From: an uncultured Caulobacterales bacterium
Lineage (GTDB): Bacteria > Pseudomonadota > Alphaproteobacteria > Caulobacterales > Caulobacteraceae
NCBI GenBank assembly: GCA_903862425.1
Contig: CAIOYC010000009.1
Location: 310,001-374,000 of the forward strand
Reading direction: 5' to 3'
Length of the DNA: 64,000 nt
Shown: positions 1-8,873 of the stretch, piece by piece
Layout of the letters: every line of letters starts with the position of its first letter
Position numbering within the stretch: the first letter of the stretch is position 1
Position numbers and translations under genes: made by a program
The notes under the pieces: generated by a model
What the model saw: the letters and a program-made list of their open reading frames with translations, nothing else
Told to the model about the DNA's origin: nothing
Database searches by the model: none

Positions 1-1635
1 GGGATGACCGGCTCGGCCCTGGTCAAGGCCCGCACCGCCGTCACCTCCGGCATCGAGAAGGAGGGCTGCGGCGACGACAAGACTCTACGCTGCCAGGTGG
101 TGCGCCTGTATCAGGGCGGCCAGTATAAGCTCTACAAGTACCGCAAGTATTCGGACGTGCGCCTGGTGTTCTCGCCCGGCGTTCCGGCGGCCTTCTTCGG
201 TGGCGACCCGGACAACTTCAACTTCCCCCGCTACGATCTCGATAGCGCCTTCGTGCGCCTGTATGAGAACGGAAAGCCGGCGATGACGCCGAACCACCTG
301 GTGTGGAACGCCGCCACGCCCAAGGACGGCGACCCGGTGTTCGTGGCCGGCAATCCCGGCGGCACCGACCGGCAGCTGACCATCGCCCAGCTGGAGACCC
401 AGCGCGACCTGACCATCCCGGTGACCATGGTCATGTTGGCCGAACTGCGCGGCCGGCTGATCCGCTTCGGCGAGGAGAGCCCCGAGCACAAGAAGATGGC
501 CGGCGACCTGCTGTTCGGCCTCGAGAACTCCTACAAGGTCTATTTCGGCCGCCTGTTCGCCCTCAACGACAAGACCTTCATGGACGGGCTGAAGGCCAAG
601 GAAGCCGATCTGCGCGCCCACGCCAAGGGCGCCAATCCCTGGGCGACCATCGAGACGGCGCAACTGGCCAGCCGCGAACTCTATCTGCAGAACCGGCTGG
701 TCGAGGGCGGGCCGATGGGCTCCAAGCTGTTTGGCTATGCCAAGACCCTGGTGCGGGCCGCCGAGGAGCGCGAAAAGCCCTCCGCCGAGCGCCTGCCGGG
801 CTATTCCGACAGCCAGCTTCCGCTGCTCGCCAAGCAACTGCTCGACGCCGAGCCGGTGGAGAAGCCCCTGGAGCAGCTGACCTTCGAGTTCTGGCTGACC
901 AAGGTGCGCGAACTGCTGACCGCCGACGATCCGGACACCAAGCTGCTGCTCGGCAAGGAGAGCCCGGAAAGCCTGTCGGCGGCGCTGGTGGAGGGCACGA
1001 CGCTCGGCGATCCGGCGGTGCGCAAGGCCCTGTTCGACGGCGGGCTGAAGGCGATCCAGGCCTCCAAGGATCCTTTGATCCAATTCGCCCTGCGCATAGA
1101 TTCGCGCGGCCGGGCCATCCGCAAGGCGGTGGAGGATCGGGTCACCGGCCCCTCGACCGCGCCCACCGAAGAGATCGCCAAGCTGCGCTTCGCCGCCTAT
1201 GGCGACAGCATCTATCCGGACGCCACCTTCACCCTGCGTCTCTCCTACGGCAAGATCGCCGGCTGGAACGAGCGCGGCCGTCCGGTGCCGAGCTTCACCT
1301 ATTTCGGAGGCCTGTATGAACGCGCCACCGGCCAGGACCCCTTCAAGCTCGACGATCGCTGGGTAGCGGCCAAGGGCAAACTGAACCCGAACACGGTGTT
1401 CGACATCGCCACCACCAACGACATCATCGGCGGCAATTCCGGCTCGCCCCTGATCAACGCCAAGGGCGAAGTGATCGGCGCGGTTTTCGACGGCAACATC
1501 CACTCCCTCGGCGGCGACTACGGCTATGATCCGGTACTGAACCGGTCGGTGGTGGTATCGACCGCCGCGGTGAGCGAGGCGCTGGTCAAGGTCTATGGCC
1601 AGAAGGCGCTGCTGGACGAGCTGATGGCGAAGTAG
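1..1635 (+). CDS. S46 family dipeptidyl peptidase (5' end outside window)
   Basis: This is the C-terminal 544 or so residues of a peptidase S46 (DPP7/DPP11-type) enzyme, a secreted or periplasmic serine exopeptidase that removes dipeptides from peptide N-termini. The nucleophile lies in the motif GGNSGSP (Ser codon at 1438-1440), followed by the family-typical stretch FDGNIHSLGGDYGYD. An upstream motif FNFPRYDLDSAFVRLYE carries the expected catalytic Asp region. The catalytic His and signal peptide would lie before base 1; full S46 proteins are about 700 residues. The frame is open from base 1, so the ATG at 4 is internal. The family call is firm. The DPP7 versus DPP11 substrate preference cannot be decided without alignment. 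Confidence 0.93.
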   Translation, partial: GMTGSALVKARTAVTSGIEKEGCGDDKTLRCQVVRLYQGGQYKLYKYRKYSDVRLVFSPGVPAAFFGGDPDNFNFPRYDLDSAFVRLYENGKPAMTPNHLVWNAATPKDGDPVFVAGNPGGTDRQLTIAQLETQRDLTIPVTMVMLAELRGRLIRFGEESPEHKKMAGDLLFGLENSYKVYFGRLFALNDKTFMDGLKAKEADLRAHAKGANPWATIETAQLASRELYLQNRLVEGGPMGSKLFGYAKTLVRAAEEREKPSAERLPGYSDSQLPLLAKQLLDAEPVEKPLEQLTFEFWLTKVRELLTADDPDTKLLLGKESPESLSAALVEGTTLGDPAVRKALFDGGLKAIQASKDPLIQFALRIDSRGRAIRKAVEDRVTGPSTAPTEEIAKLRFAAYGDSIYPDATFTLRLSYGKIAGWNERGRPVPSFTYFGGLYERATGQDPFKLDDRWVAAKGKLNPNTVFDIATTNDIIGGNSGSPLINAKGEVIGAVFDGNIHSLGGDYGYDPVLNRSVVVSTAAVSEALVKVYGQKALLDELMAK

Positions 1636-1668
1636 GATCGGGGCTTGGCCTGAAGGAGGAGGCGAACC

Positions 1669-2067
1669 ATGAGCGACGAAGCGGCTGACCGGCTGGTCGG
1701 AACATGGCGGTTGGTGTCGGCCCGGTTCGAGCCCGACGGCGCCGCGGCGTTCGACATGTATGGGCCTGACCCTGACGGGCGGCTGGTGGTGGGACCGGTG
1801 CACCTCGCAGTGATCATCACCATGCCAGGCTCGGCGGGGGCGGCTCCGAACCTCATCGCCTATTCCGGCCGGTATCGTGTCGAGGCCGGGCGGCGACTCG
1901 TCACCGCAGTCGACTTGGCTTCGATGCCCGCCTGGGTCGGAACCGAGCAGGCGCGAGAGATCGCCATCGAGGGCGACCACCTGTTGCTGCGGACGCCGGT
2001 AGGGCCTCATCCCGCCTCACCTGGTAAGCCAGGGTCTGGGATCCTGACCTTGCGGCGAGAAGCCTGA
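1669..2067 (+). CDS. Lipocalin-like domain protein
   Basis: A 132-residue cytoplasmic protein beginning with the typical lipocalin-like opening LVGTWRLVSARFE, followed by alternating beta-type segments (GRLVVGP, YSGRYRVEAGRRLVTAV) that resemble the lipocalin-like_5 family (PF13924). Members are small beta-barrels of mostly unknown ligand. The ATG has a strong Shine-Dalgarno sequence (AAGGAGG) ending about 9 bases upstream. It follows the S46 peptidase by 33 bases on the same strand and may be cotranscribed. No catalytic residues can be named. Confidence 0.8.
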   Translation: MSDEAADRLVGTWRLVSARFEPDGAAAFDMYGPDPDGRLVVGPVHLAVIITMPGSAGAAPNLIAYSGRYRVEAGRRLVTAVDLASMPAWVGTEQAREIAIEGDHLLLRTPVGPHPASPGKPGSGILTLRREA

Positions 2068-2140
2068 TCCGCGCGCGTCGCCTCTTCCGCTTCGCGCGTG
2101 AGCCTCTAAGGTCAGGGTTCAGGCATTCAGGGGCGCGGCG

Positions 2141-3418
2141 TTGGAAATCGGGAACGGGCAGAGCCTGATCGGACTGGTCGTGGTGATGGGAATCTGCTGG
2201 CTCTTGTCGGAAGACAAGAAGCGGTTTCCGTGGAAGCTGGCCATCGGCGCCCTGGTGGTTCAGATCGGCCTCGTGCTGCTGCTGTTCGGCGTGCCGCCGG
2301 CGCGCAGTGCGCTGCAAGGCGTGGGCGCGGCGGTGGACGGGCTGTCGAGTTCGACCCAGGCCGGCACCGCCTTCGTGTTCGGCTATCTGGCCGGGGGCGA
2401 CCAGCCCTTCCCCACGGGCATCGCGGGCGCGCCCTTCGTCTTCGCCTTCCGCGTCCTGCCTGTGATCCTGGTGGTGTGCGGGCTGTCGGCCCTGCTCTGG
2501 CACCTGCGGGTGCTGCAGTGGATCACCCGCGCCTTCGGGTTCGCCTTCCAGAAGACCCTTGGCCTGCGGGGCCCGCCCGCCCTGGCCATCGGCGCGACCA
2601 TCTTCATGGGGCAGGTGGAGGGGCCGATCTTCATCCGCGCCTATCTCGACAAGCTGTCACGTTCGGAGCTGTTCATGCTCATGTGCGTGGGGATGAGCTG
2701 CGTCTCCGGCTCCACCATGGTCGCCTACGCCACCATCCTGAAGGCGACCCTGCCCAACGCCGCCGCCCACGTGCTGACCGCTTCGCTGATCTCCGCCCCG
2801 GCGGGGGTGCTGCTGGCGCGGATCATGGTGCCTCCGGGCGAGGTCGAGCAGGGGGGCGACGCGCCCTTCGGCAACGACAACCGCTATGACAGCGCCATCG
2901 ACGCGGTCAGCCACGGCATCGGCGACGGGTTGCAGGTGGTGCTGAACGTGGGCGCGACCCTGATCGTGTTCGTGGCCTTCGTGGCCATCGGCGACAAGCT
3001 GCTCGGCCTGATCCCGCCCATCGGCGGCCAGCCAGTAACCATCGAGCGGGGCCTCGGCATCCTGTTCGCGCCTCTGGCCTTCGTGATCGGCGTGCCATGG
3101 AGCGAGGCCGGAACCGCGGGCGGGTTGCTCGGCACCAAGCTGGTGCTGACCGAGTTCTCCGCCTTCATCAAGCTCGGCGCGATCCCGGCCGGCGGGCTGT
3201 CGGAGCGCACCCGCACCATCATGACCTACGCCCTGTGCGGCTTCGCCAATGTGGGGTCCGTTGGCATCAACGTCTCCGGCTTCTCGGTGCTGGCGCCCGA
3301 GCGTCGCGGCGAGATCCTTGCTCTGGTGTGGAAGGCGCTCATCGCCGGCTTCCTCGCCACCTGCCTCACCGCCTCGATCATCGGCGCTATGCCTCAGGCG
3401 CTTTTTCACGGACACTGA
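2141..3418 (+). CDS. Concentrative nucleoside transporter (NupC/CNT family)
   Basis: A 425-residue inner-membrane protein with many hydrophobic helices. It contains CNT signatures such as FMGQVEGPIFIRAYL and GMSCVSGSTMVAYATIL in the first half, and ALCGFANVGSVGINVSG plus GLLGTKLVLTEF in the second half. Family members import nucleosides with Na+ or H+. The start is a TTG at 2141, chosen because it precedes the first helix and no suitable ATG lies nearer. Length fits bacterial CNTs (about 400-430). It is followed after 29 bases by a glutathione transferase gene on the same strand. Confidence 0.9.
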   Translation: MEIGNGQSLIGLVVVMGICWLLSEDKKRFPWKLAIGALVVQIGLVLLLFGVPPARSALQGVGAAVDGLSSSTQAGTAFVFGYLAGGDQPFPTGIAGAPFVFAFRVLPVILVVCGLSALLWHLRVLQWITRAFGFAFQKTLGLRGPPALAIGATIFMGQVEGPIFIRAYLDKLSRSELFMLMCVGMSCVSGSTMVAYATILKATLPNAAAHVLTASLISAPAGVLLARIMVPPGEVEQGGDAPFGNDNRYDSAIDAVSHGIGDGLQVVLNVGATLIVFVAFVAIGDKLLGLIPPIGGQPVTIERGLGILFAPLAFVIGVPWSEAGTAGGLLGTKLVLTEFSAFIKLGAIPAGGLSERTRTIMTYALCGFANVGSVGINVSGFSVLAPERRGEILALVWKALIAGFLATCLTASIIGAMPQALFHGH

Positions 3419-3447
3419 TCCCAACAAGAACAAGAAGGAGCCGTCCC

Positions 3448-4065
3448 ATGAAGCTTTACGACAGTCGCCTCGCCCCTAATCCGCGCCGCGTACGGTGGTT
3501 CATGGCCGAGAAGGGGGTCGAGGACATCGAAATCGTGCTCGTCGATTTCATGAAGGGCGAGCACAAGACCACCGAATACAGGGCGGAGGTCGGGCTTCCT
3601 GTCGCGCCGGCCCTGATCCTCGATGACGGCACGGCCATTACCGAGAGCCTCGCCATCTGTCGTTATCTCGAACACTTCTATCCCGAGCCGAACCTTTTGG
3701 GCCGCGACCCCAAGGAAACGGCGATCATCGAGATGTGGACCCGCCGGGCGGAGCTTCTTCTGGCCAATCCCCTGATGCTCGGCGTGCGCCACGGTCACCC
3801 GGCGCTGGCGGCGCTGGAAACGCAGGTGCCGGAGGTGTCGCAGAACAACATCCAAGGTGCGGAAAAGGCGCTGAAGCTGTTTGAGCGTCGTCTCAGTGAG
3901 AGCGAGTTTATCGGCGCCGACCGGCTGACCATGGCCGACATCGTCGCCATCGCCAGCCTCGACTTCGCCCGCATCATCAGGTTCCAGGTGCCGGAAACCG
4001 CTCCGAACGTGAAGCGATGGCTCGACGCCATGCGCGCCCGCCCCGCCGCGAAGGCCGGGATGTAG
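3448..4065 (+). CDS. Glutathione S-transferase family protein
   Basis: A 205-residue cytosolic GST. The N-terminal thioredoxin-like domain starts MKLYDSRLAPNPRRVRWFMAEKG, with the glutathione-binding ES pair in TAITESLAICRYLE. The alpha-helical C-terminal domain contains the N-capping motif FIGADRLTMADIVAIA. The ATG at 3448 has an AAGGAG ribosome site 7 bases upstream. It may be cotranscribed with the nucleoside transporter. Substrate unknown; such single GSTs usually detoxify electrophiles. Its stop lies only 7 bases from the stop of convergent pseB. Confidence 0.92.
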   Translation: MKLYDSRLAPNPRRVRWFMAEKGVEDIEIVLVDFMKGEHKTTEYRAEVGLPVAPALILDDGTAITESLAICRYLEHFYPEPNLLGRDPKETAIIEMWTRRAELLLANPLMLGVRHGHPALAALETQVPEVSQNNIQGAEKALKLFERRLSESEFIGADRLTMADIVAIASLDFARIIRFQVPETAPNVKRWLDAMRARPAAKAGM

Positions 4066-4072
4066 GAGCGGC

Positions 4073-5161
4073 CTACGTCCCGAACGCCTGAACCAGAAGC
4101 GCCTGCAGGCCTCGAGCGTCCAGACGTTCGGGGTTCTTGTCGGAGCAGTAGGAGAAGCCGTCAGGCAGGAGCTTGCCGCCTTCCGCCAGATAGGCCTCGC
4201 GCCGGGCCAGGTCATGGCTCGGCAGGATGGCGTAGCGGTCGAGGAGTTCGATGGTTGAGCGGGCATCGTCCTCGCCGATCATGACCTCGTGCAGCTTCTC
4301 GCCGGGGCGGATGCCGACCACGCGATGGGGCAGGTGCGGGGCGATGGCGGTGGCCAGCTCGGTGGTCTTGAGCGACGGGATTTTGGGCACGAAGATTTCC
4401 CCGCCCTTCATCATCTCCATGGACGACAGCACGAAATTCACCCCCTGGGTCAGGGTGATCCAGAATCGCGTCATGCGGTCATCGGTGATCGGCAGGTCCG
4501 CCGCCCCCTCCGCCGCCAGCTTCTGGAAGAAAGGCGCCACCGAACCGCGCGAGCCCATGACGTTGCCGTAGCGCACGACGGAAAAGCGCGTGCCCTCTGC
4601 CCCGCTCATGGCCTCGGCGGCGACGAAGATCTTGTCCGAGGCCAGCTTTGACGCGCCATACAGGTTGATCGGGTTGGCGGCTTTGTCGGTACTGAGCGCG
4701 ACCACGCGCTTCACATTGGCGCGGATGGCGGCGTTGACCACGTTCTCCGCCCCCATGACGTTGGTCTTGATGCACTCGAAGGGGTTGTACTCGGCGATCG
4801 GCACATGCTTCAGCGCCGCCGCGTGGACCACATAGTCCACATCGCGCATGGCGGTTTCGAGCCGGGCCTGGTCGCGCACGTCGCCGATGAACCAGCGCAT
4901 GTGGGGCGCGGTGAACTCCTGCGCCATTTCGTACTGCTTCAGCTCGTCGCGGCTGAAGATGATCACCTTCTTCGGCTGGAACTGTTCACCGACCATGCGG
5001 GCGAAGGCCTTGCCGAAGCTGCCCGTGCCGCCGGTGATCATCACGCTCTTGCCGTTGAGGTCGATGCGGGGCTCGATGAAGTCGCGGGCGGCGACCAGAC
5101 CGTCGAGGGGGCCGTCTAGAACGACGTTCGGGGCGAGCGGGCGGGCGACGGCGGTGGGCAT
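4073..5161 (-). CDS. pseB: UDP-N-acetylglucosamine 4,6-dehydratase (inverting), PseB / FlmA
   Basis: A 362-residue short-chain dehydrogenase/reductase. It would convert UDP-GlcNAc to UDP-2-acetamido-2,6-dideoxy-beta-L-arabino-hexos-4-ulose, step one of pseudaminic-acid-type sugar synthesis used for flagellin glycosylation. The NAD(P) motif GGTGSFG is at residues 44-50. The PseB hallmark VVHAAALKHVPIAEYNPFE and the region NLYGASKLASDK (replacing YxxxK) are present, as is RPGEKLHEVMIGEDD near the end. There are about 36 extra residues before the usual start; ATG at 5161 has GGAGG 11 bases upstream. It is divergent from pseC, its pathway partner, with 78 bases between. FlmA is the Caulobacter name for this enzyme. 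Confidence 0.93.
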   Translation of the reverse strand: MPTAVARPLAPNVVLDGPLDGLVAARDFIEPRIDLNGKSVMITGGTGSFGKAFARMVGEQFQPKKVIIFSRDELKQYEMAQEFTAPHMRWFIGDVRDQARLETAMRDVDYVVHAAALKHVPIAEYNPFECIKTNVMGAENVVNAAIRANVKRVVALSTDKAANPINLYGASKLASDKIFVAAEAMSGAEGTRFSVVRYGNVMGSRGSVAPFFQKLAAEGAADLPITDDRMTRFWITLTQGVNFVLSSMEMMKGGEIFVPKIPSLKTTELATAIAPHLPHRVVGIRPGEKLHEVMIGEDDARSTIELLDRYAILPSHDLARREAYLAEGGKLLPDGFSYCSDKNPERLDARGLQALLVQAFGT

Positions 5162-5197
5162 GGGAATCGAGTCCTCCACGGCAACCCTTGGCCGAAC

Positions 5198-5205
5198 ATG
5201 GTTAA
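5198..5205 (-). promoter_or_regulatory. Possible CtrA half-site (TTAACCAT) between pseB and pseC
   Basis: The minus strand reads TTAACCAT, 36 bases upstream of the pseB start. In Caulobacterales this octamer resembles the half-site recognised by the cell-cycle regulator CtrA in some promoters, and flagellum-related genes are often under CtrA. The match is a single short motif, so this is only a candidate. Confidence 0.25.
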
Positions 5206-5239
5206 CGGGGTGGAAAGGCGCAGCCGCGAAGGTGGGGGC

Positions 5240-6412
5240 ATGACGCCGCTCCCATACGGAAGACAGCTGATCGAGGACGACGATGTGGAGGCCGTGGTCG
5301 CCGCCCTGCGCTCGGACTGGTTGGCCCACGGCCCGCGCGTGACGGCGTTGGAACAGGCCTTTGCGGCGGCGGCCGGGTCGAAGGAGGCGGTGGCCTGCTC
5401 GTCCGGCACCACGGCCTTGCATTTGGCGTTGGCGGGGCTCGATATCGGGCCGGGCGACCTGTGCATCGCGCCGGCGGTCACCTTCCTGTCCACGGCCACC
5501 GCCGCGCTCATGTGCGGCGCGGAGGTGGCGTTCGCCGACGTCGATCCGCAAACCGGCCTGATGACCCCGGAAGCTCTGGCCGCGACGATGGCCGGCCGAA
5601 GGGTGAAGGCGGTGCTGCCGGTCCATCTCGGCGGGCGGCTCTGCGACATGGCCGAGATCGCGCTGTTGGCGCGGGCGGGCGGCGCGATGGTGGTGGAGGA
5701 TGCGGCGCACGCGATCGGCGGCATCGACGAATTCGGCGCGCCGGTGGGAGCCTGCCATTCCAGCGAGGCGGCCTGCTTCTCGCTGCATCCGGTCAAGACG
5801 CTGGCGGCCGGGGAGGGCGGCATGGTCACCCTCAACGATTCCGAGCGCGCCGCGCGTCTGCGCCGCCTGCGCAACCACGGCGTCACCCACGATACGGCGA
5901 TGCTGACCGAGCCCCATTCGCTGGACGCGGCGGGCGGGCGCAAGCCTTGGATCTATGAGCAGATGGAGCTCGGCTTTAACTATCGCATGGACGAGATGTC
6001 CGCCGCCCTCGGCCTCAGCCAACTCGGCAAGCTGAAGCGCTTCGTGGACCGGCGCACGGCCTTGGCGGATCTGTATGACTCGGCGCTAAAGCCGCTCGCG
6101 CCCCTGGTGCGAACACTTCCGCGTGGGCCGGGCCGACCGGGGCTGCATCTCTATCAGGTGCGGGTGGATTTCGAGGCCGTCGGCGTCCCGCGAGAGGCGG
6201 TGATGCGACGCATGACCGAGGCTGACGTGACGACCCAGGTGCATTACGTCCCCCTCTATCGACAGCCCTTCTTCAAGCAGCGCCAGGGCGAGACGCGCCT
6301 GCCCGGCGCCGAAGCCTTCTACGCCCAGGTGCTGGCCCTGCCCCTGTACCCGGCCATGGCGGACGGCGACGTGGCGCGGGTGGTCGAGGCGCTGGCCGCA
6401 GCGCTGCGCTAG
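5240..6412 (+). CDS. pseC: UDP-4-amino-4,6-dideoxy-N-acetyl-beta-L-altrosamine transaminase, PseC / FlmB
   Basis: A 390-residue DegT/DnrJ/EryC1-family PLP aminotransferase that would aminate the PseB product. It opens with LPYGRQLIEDDDVEAVVAALRSDWL, and has the substrate/PLP region CSSGTTALHLAL, the PLP-contacting VVEDAAHAIGG and the Schiff-base lysine in SLHPVKTLAAGEGG. ATG at 5240 is preferred over an upstream GTG-type start at 5198 because family proteins begin here and a purine-rich GAAGGTGG lies just upstream. The remaining pathway genes (pseG, pseF, pseH, pseI) are not in the window. Confidence 0.92.
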   Translation: MTPLPYGRQLIEDDDVEAVVAALRSDWLAHGPRVTALEQAFAAAAGSKEAVACSSGTTALHLALAGLDIGPGDLCIAPAVTFLSTATAALMCGAEVAFADVDPQTGLMTPEALAATMAGRRVKAVLPVHLGGRLCDMAEIALLARAGGAMVVEDAAHAIGGIDEFGAPVGACHSSEAACFSLHPVKTLAAGEGGMVTLNDSERAARLRRLRNHGVTHDTAMLTEPHSLDAAGGRKPWIYEQMELGFNYRMDEMSAALGLSQLGKLKRFVDRRTALADLYDSALKPLAPLVRTLPRGPGRPGLHLYQVRVDFEAVGVPREAVMRRMTEADVTTQVHYVPLYRQPFFKQRQGETRLPGAEAFYAQVLALPLYPAMADGDVARVVEALAAALR

Positions 6413-6468
6413 ACAGGGTTTAGGGCGCACCTGCGCGCTCTACGGCTGCAAACCGGTGTGGGGAGGGT

Positions 6469-6541
6469 GCGGAGCATCCCGGCCCCGTCCGGGACCGTGG
6501 GATAGTGCGCTGTGGGTTTCGACGAAGCCGGGATGCTCCGC
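6469..6541. repeat. Perfect 14-bp inverted repeat downstream of pseC
   Basis: The left arm GCGGAGCATCCCGG (6469-6482) is exactly complementary to the right arm CCGGGATGCTCCGC (6528-6541), with 45 bases between. It could form a long-loop hairpin in the 3' untranslated region of pseC. There is no T-run, so an intrinsic terminator is not supported. Confidence 0.8.
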
Positions 6542-6916
6542 GTGATCCGTTGCGCCTCCGGGGCGCCTGGCGCGACCCAGGTCCCTTCGGCTTCGTGGGC
6601 GTGATCGCGGGCCATTTTCCGACCCCGTCTCTACCATCCCACGCACGGGCCGGACGCATCCACGCGCTCCCGGATAGGCGGGTTGTCTTACCCCGCCCTC
6701 GACGCCCCAGCCGCTCTGCCGTGCATGACGCGCGTCGCAGGTGAAGCGTATTATCCCGCTCGATCACCCCCCGCCGCCTCAACTCGGGCTGGATCCGTGA
6801 GCCCTCCCCGGTGCGACGGGATGGCTACAGAGAACCACGGCTTTCCGGCGCCGGGGACAAATAAAGTTCGGCCGGCGGTCTGTCCGCGCTTCCGACCCGG
6901 TCGGCGCCTCCCCTGC

Positions 6917-7056
6917 CATCCGTCACGCCCGGACTGGTTCCGAGCGCCCATGGCGCGAGGCTGGAGACATAACCTTCTGAAGACGCAAGTCCTTCACCCG
7001 CCTGCCCACCGAACGCCCGGTCGATGGATGCCCGGAACGAGTCCGGGCATGACGGA
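6917..7056. repeat. Imperfect inverted repeat, about 34-bp arms
   Basis: Positions 6917-6951 and 7023-7056 are inverted copies matching at about 28 of 34 positions. The shared core reads CGTCA(C/T)GCCCGGACT, then GTTCCG. The spacer is about 71 bases. The core resembles a dispersed alphaproteobacterial repeat; copy number elsewhere in this genome cannot be judged here. Confidence 0.75.
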
Positions 7057-7143
7057 GGGAGGGGCGTTGGGGAGCGGGGGCTATCCCCGCGCTCTCCCCC
7101 GGATGAACGGCCCGCTATCCTCGCATCCCACCCGCGCAGGACC

Positions 7144-7794
7144 TCACCCGAGCGCGCCGCCGTGCTTGCCGAGGGCGCCGGGCCAGGGCGCTCCGGGCGG
7201 GGGCAGGCCGTCTTCCTGCAGGGCGCGGGCGACTTCGGCCAGGCAGGCGGGATAAAGCCGGTGCTCTTCGGCCAGGACCCGCGCGGCCAGGGTCTCTTCG
7301 GTATCGCCGGGCAGGATCGGTACGCGCGCCTGGCCGAGCGGGGGGCCGGCGTCGAGTTCAGCGGTGACGAGGTGCACGGTTACGCCCGCCTCTGCATCGC
7401 CGGCCTCGATGGCGCGGCGGTGGGTGTGCAGGCCGGGATAGAGGGGCAGCAGGCTGGGGTGGATGTTCAGCATCCGGCCCGACCAGGCACGGACCAGGAA
7501 GGGGGTGAGGATGCGCATGTATCCGGCCAGCACCACCAGTTCCGCGCCGGCCTTCTCCAACGCGGCCTGCAGGGCGTATTCGTGGCGCTCGCGGTCCTTG
7601 CCGAAGGGGCGGTGGTCGATGGCCAGCGCTTCCACGCCCGCCGCGCGCGCCTTGGCGAGTCCGCCCGCGTCCGGGTTGTTGGACAGCACCAGGACGATAT
7701 CGGCCGGATAGTCCGCCGCCTTCGCCGCCTCCACCAGCGCCATCATGTTGGAGCCGGAGCCGGAGACCAGGACCGCCGTTCGCACCCGCCTCAT
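7144..7794 (-). CDS. purN: Phosphoribosylglycinamide formyltransferase PurN
   Basis: A 216-residue cytosolic enzyme that transfers a formyl group from 10-formyltetrahydrofolate to GAR in purine synthesis. The N-terminal phosphate loop is [14 protein letters not shown]. The catalytic Asn and His are in [14 protein letters not shown], and the essential Asp is in [14 protein letters not shown]. Its ATG overlaps the purM stop (ATGA), so the pair is translationally coupled. The ATG at 7794 is chosen over a longer frame because the family begins just before VLVSGSGSN. Confidence 0.96.
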   Translation of the reverse strand: MRRVRTAVLVSGSGSNMMALVEAAKAADYPADIVLVLSNNPDAGGLAKARAAGVEALAIDHRPFGKDRERHEYALQAALEKAGAELVVLAGYMRILTPFLVRAWSGRMLNIHPSLLPLYPGLHTHRRAIEAGDAEAGVTVHLVTAELDAGPPLGQARVPILPGDTEETLAARVLAEEHRLYPACLAEVARALQEDGLPPPGAPWPGALGKHGGALG

Positions 7795-8816
7795 GCAGCG
7801 CGCAACTCGCCCACCACCCAGGCCTCCTCGCCGGCCTCGAGCAGGGCGGCCAGGGCCTCGTGCGCCTTGTCGGCGGCGGCGATGACCACAAAGCCGATGC
7901 CGCAGTTGAAGGTACGGCGCAGTTCGTGATCGGAAATCCCGCCGGTCTTCTGCAGCCACTCGAACACCGCGGGCAGGGGCCAGGCGTCCCAGTCGAAGTG
8001 CGGGACGAGGCCCGCGGCGATGGCGCGGGGCGGGTTTTCGATCAGGCCGCCGCCGGTGATATGCGCCCCGCCCTTGATCAGGCCCCGTTTAGCCAGCGGC
8101 AGGACGGAGCGGACATAGATGCGGGTGGGGGCCATCAACGCCTGCGCCAGCGTCATCCCTTCGGCGAAGGGCGCGGGGGCGTCCCAGCCGAGGCCCGACC
8201 GCTCCACCACCTTGCGCACCAGCGAATAGCCGTTGGAATGGGCCCCGCTCGAGCCGACGCCGATCAGCACGTCTCCCGCCTTCTGCGCATCCAGCACCGG
8301 CAGGGTCTGGCCCCGCTCGACCGCGCCGAGGGAGAAGCCGGCGAGGTCGTAGTCGCCCGAACCGTACATGCCGGGCATTTCCGCCGTCTCGCCGCCCGCC
8401 AGCGCGCAGTTGGCCTGGCGACAGCCCTCGGCGATGCCGGCGACCACGCGGCGCGCGACCTCCACCTCCAGCCTGGCGGTGGCGTAGTAGTCGAGGAACA
8501 GCAGCGGCTCGGCGCCCTGAGCCAGGAGGTCGTTCACGCACATGGCCACGAGGTCGATGCCCACCGTGTCGTGCAGGCCGGTCTCAATGGCGATCTTCAG
8601 CTTGGTGCCGACCCCATCGGTGGTGGCGACGATCAGCGGATCGACGAAGCCGGCCGCTTTCAGGTCGAACAGGGCGCCGAAGCCGCCCAGGCCTGCATCG
8701 GAGCCGGGGCGGCGCGTGGACCTGGCCAGTGGCTTGATCGCTTCGACCAGCGCCTCGCCCGCGTCGATATCGACGCCCGCATCACGATAGGTCAGCCCGT
8801 TCGGAAGGTCGGTCAT
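7791..8816 (-). CDS. purM: Phosphoribosylformylglycinamidine cyclo-ligase PurM (AIR synthetase)
   Basis: A 341-residue ATP-dependent enzyme closing the imidazole ring in purine synthesis. It begins with the family opening [17 protein letters not shown]. It has the ATP-loop region [33 protein letters not shown] and [14 protein letters not shown] 8816 is preferred; a TTG at 8828 would add four residues. Neither start has a clear Shine-Dalgarno sequence. It is first in the purM-purN unit. The upstream region to rnd is filled by two palindromic elements, so the purM promoter lies very near or within them. Confidence 0.95.
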   Translation of the reverse strand: MTDLPNGLTYRDAGVDIDAGEALVEAIKPLARSTRRPGSDAGLGGFGALFDLKAAGFVDPLIVATTDGVGTKLKIAIETGLHDTVGIDLVAMCVNDLLAQGAEPLLFLDYYATARLEVEVARRVVAGIAEGCRQANCALAGGETAEMPGMYGSGDYDLAGFSLGAVERGQTLPVLDAQKAGDVLIGVGSSGAHSNGYSLVRKVVERSGLGWDAPAPFAEGMTLAQALMAPTRIYVRSVLPLAKRGLIKGGAHITGGGLIENPPRAIAAGLVPHFDWDAWPLPAVFEWLQKTGGISDHELRRTFNCGIGFVVIAAADKAHEALAALLEAGEEAWVVGELRAA

Positions 8817-8873
8817 GTAGGGGTCCAAGAGAATCCGGCGCGGCTCTTTAACACGCGCCGAACACGGTTATAG

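Larger units (their letters stand above)
6413..7143. other. Gene-free 731-bp stretch between pseC and purN
   Basis: Open frames across this stretch are low-complexity translations rich in Arg, Pro and Ser with no recognisable domain or ribosome site, so I call no gene. It holds two inverted-repeat elements (6469-6541 and 6917-7056). Phrases such as CCCGGAACGAGTCCGGGCAT resemble dispersed intergenic repeats seen in many alphaproteobacteria. It may be an eroded region or a landing site for repeats. Confidence 0.6.

Noticed and set aside
85-2010. 641-residue open frame on the minus strand opposite the S46 peptidase
   Set aside because: The peptidase and lipocalin-like frames carry real motifs; the antisense frame is low complexity.
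4073-6022. 649-residue version of pseB starting at 6022
   Set aside because: The extra 287 N-terminal residues are antisense to pseC and low complexity; the family start is at ATG 5161.
6683-7255. 190-residue frame in the pseC-purN spacer
   Set aside because: Pro/Arg/Ser-rich translation without a ribosome site or domain; it overlaps inverted repeats and the end of purN.
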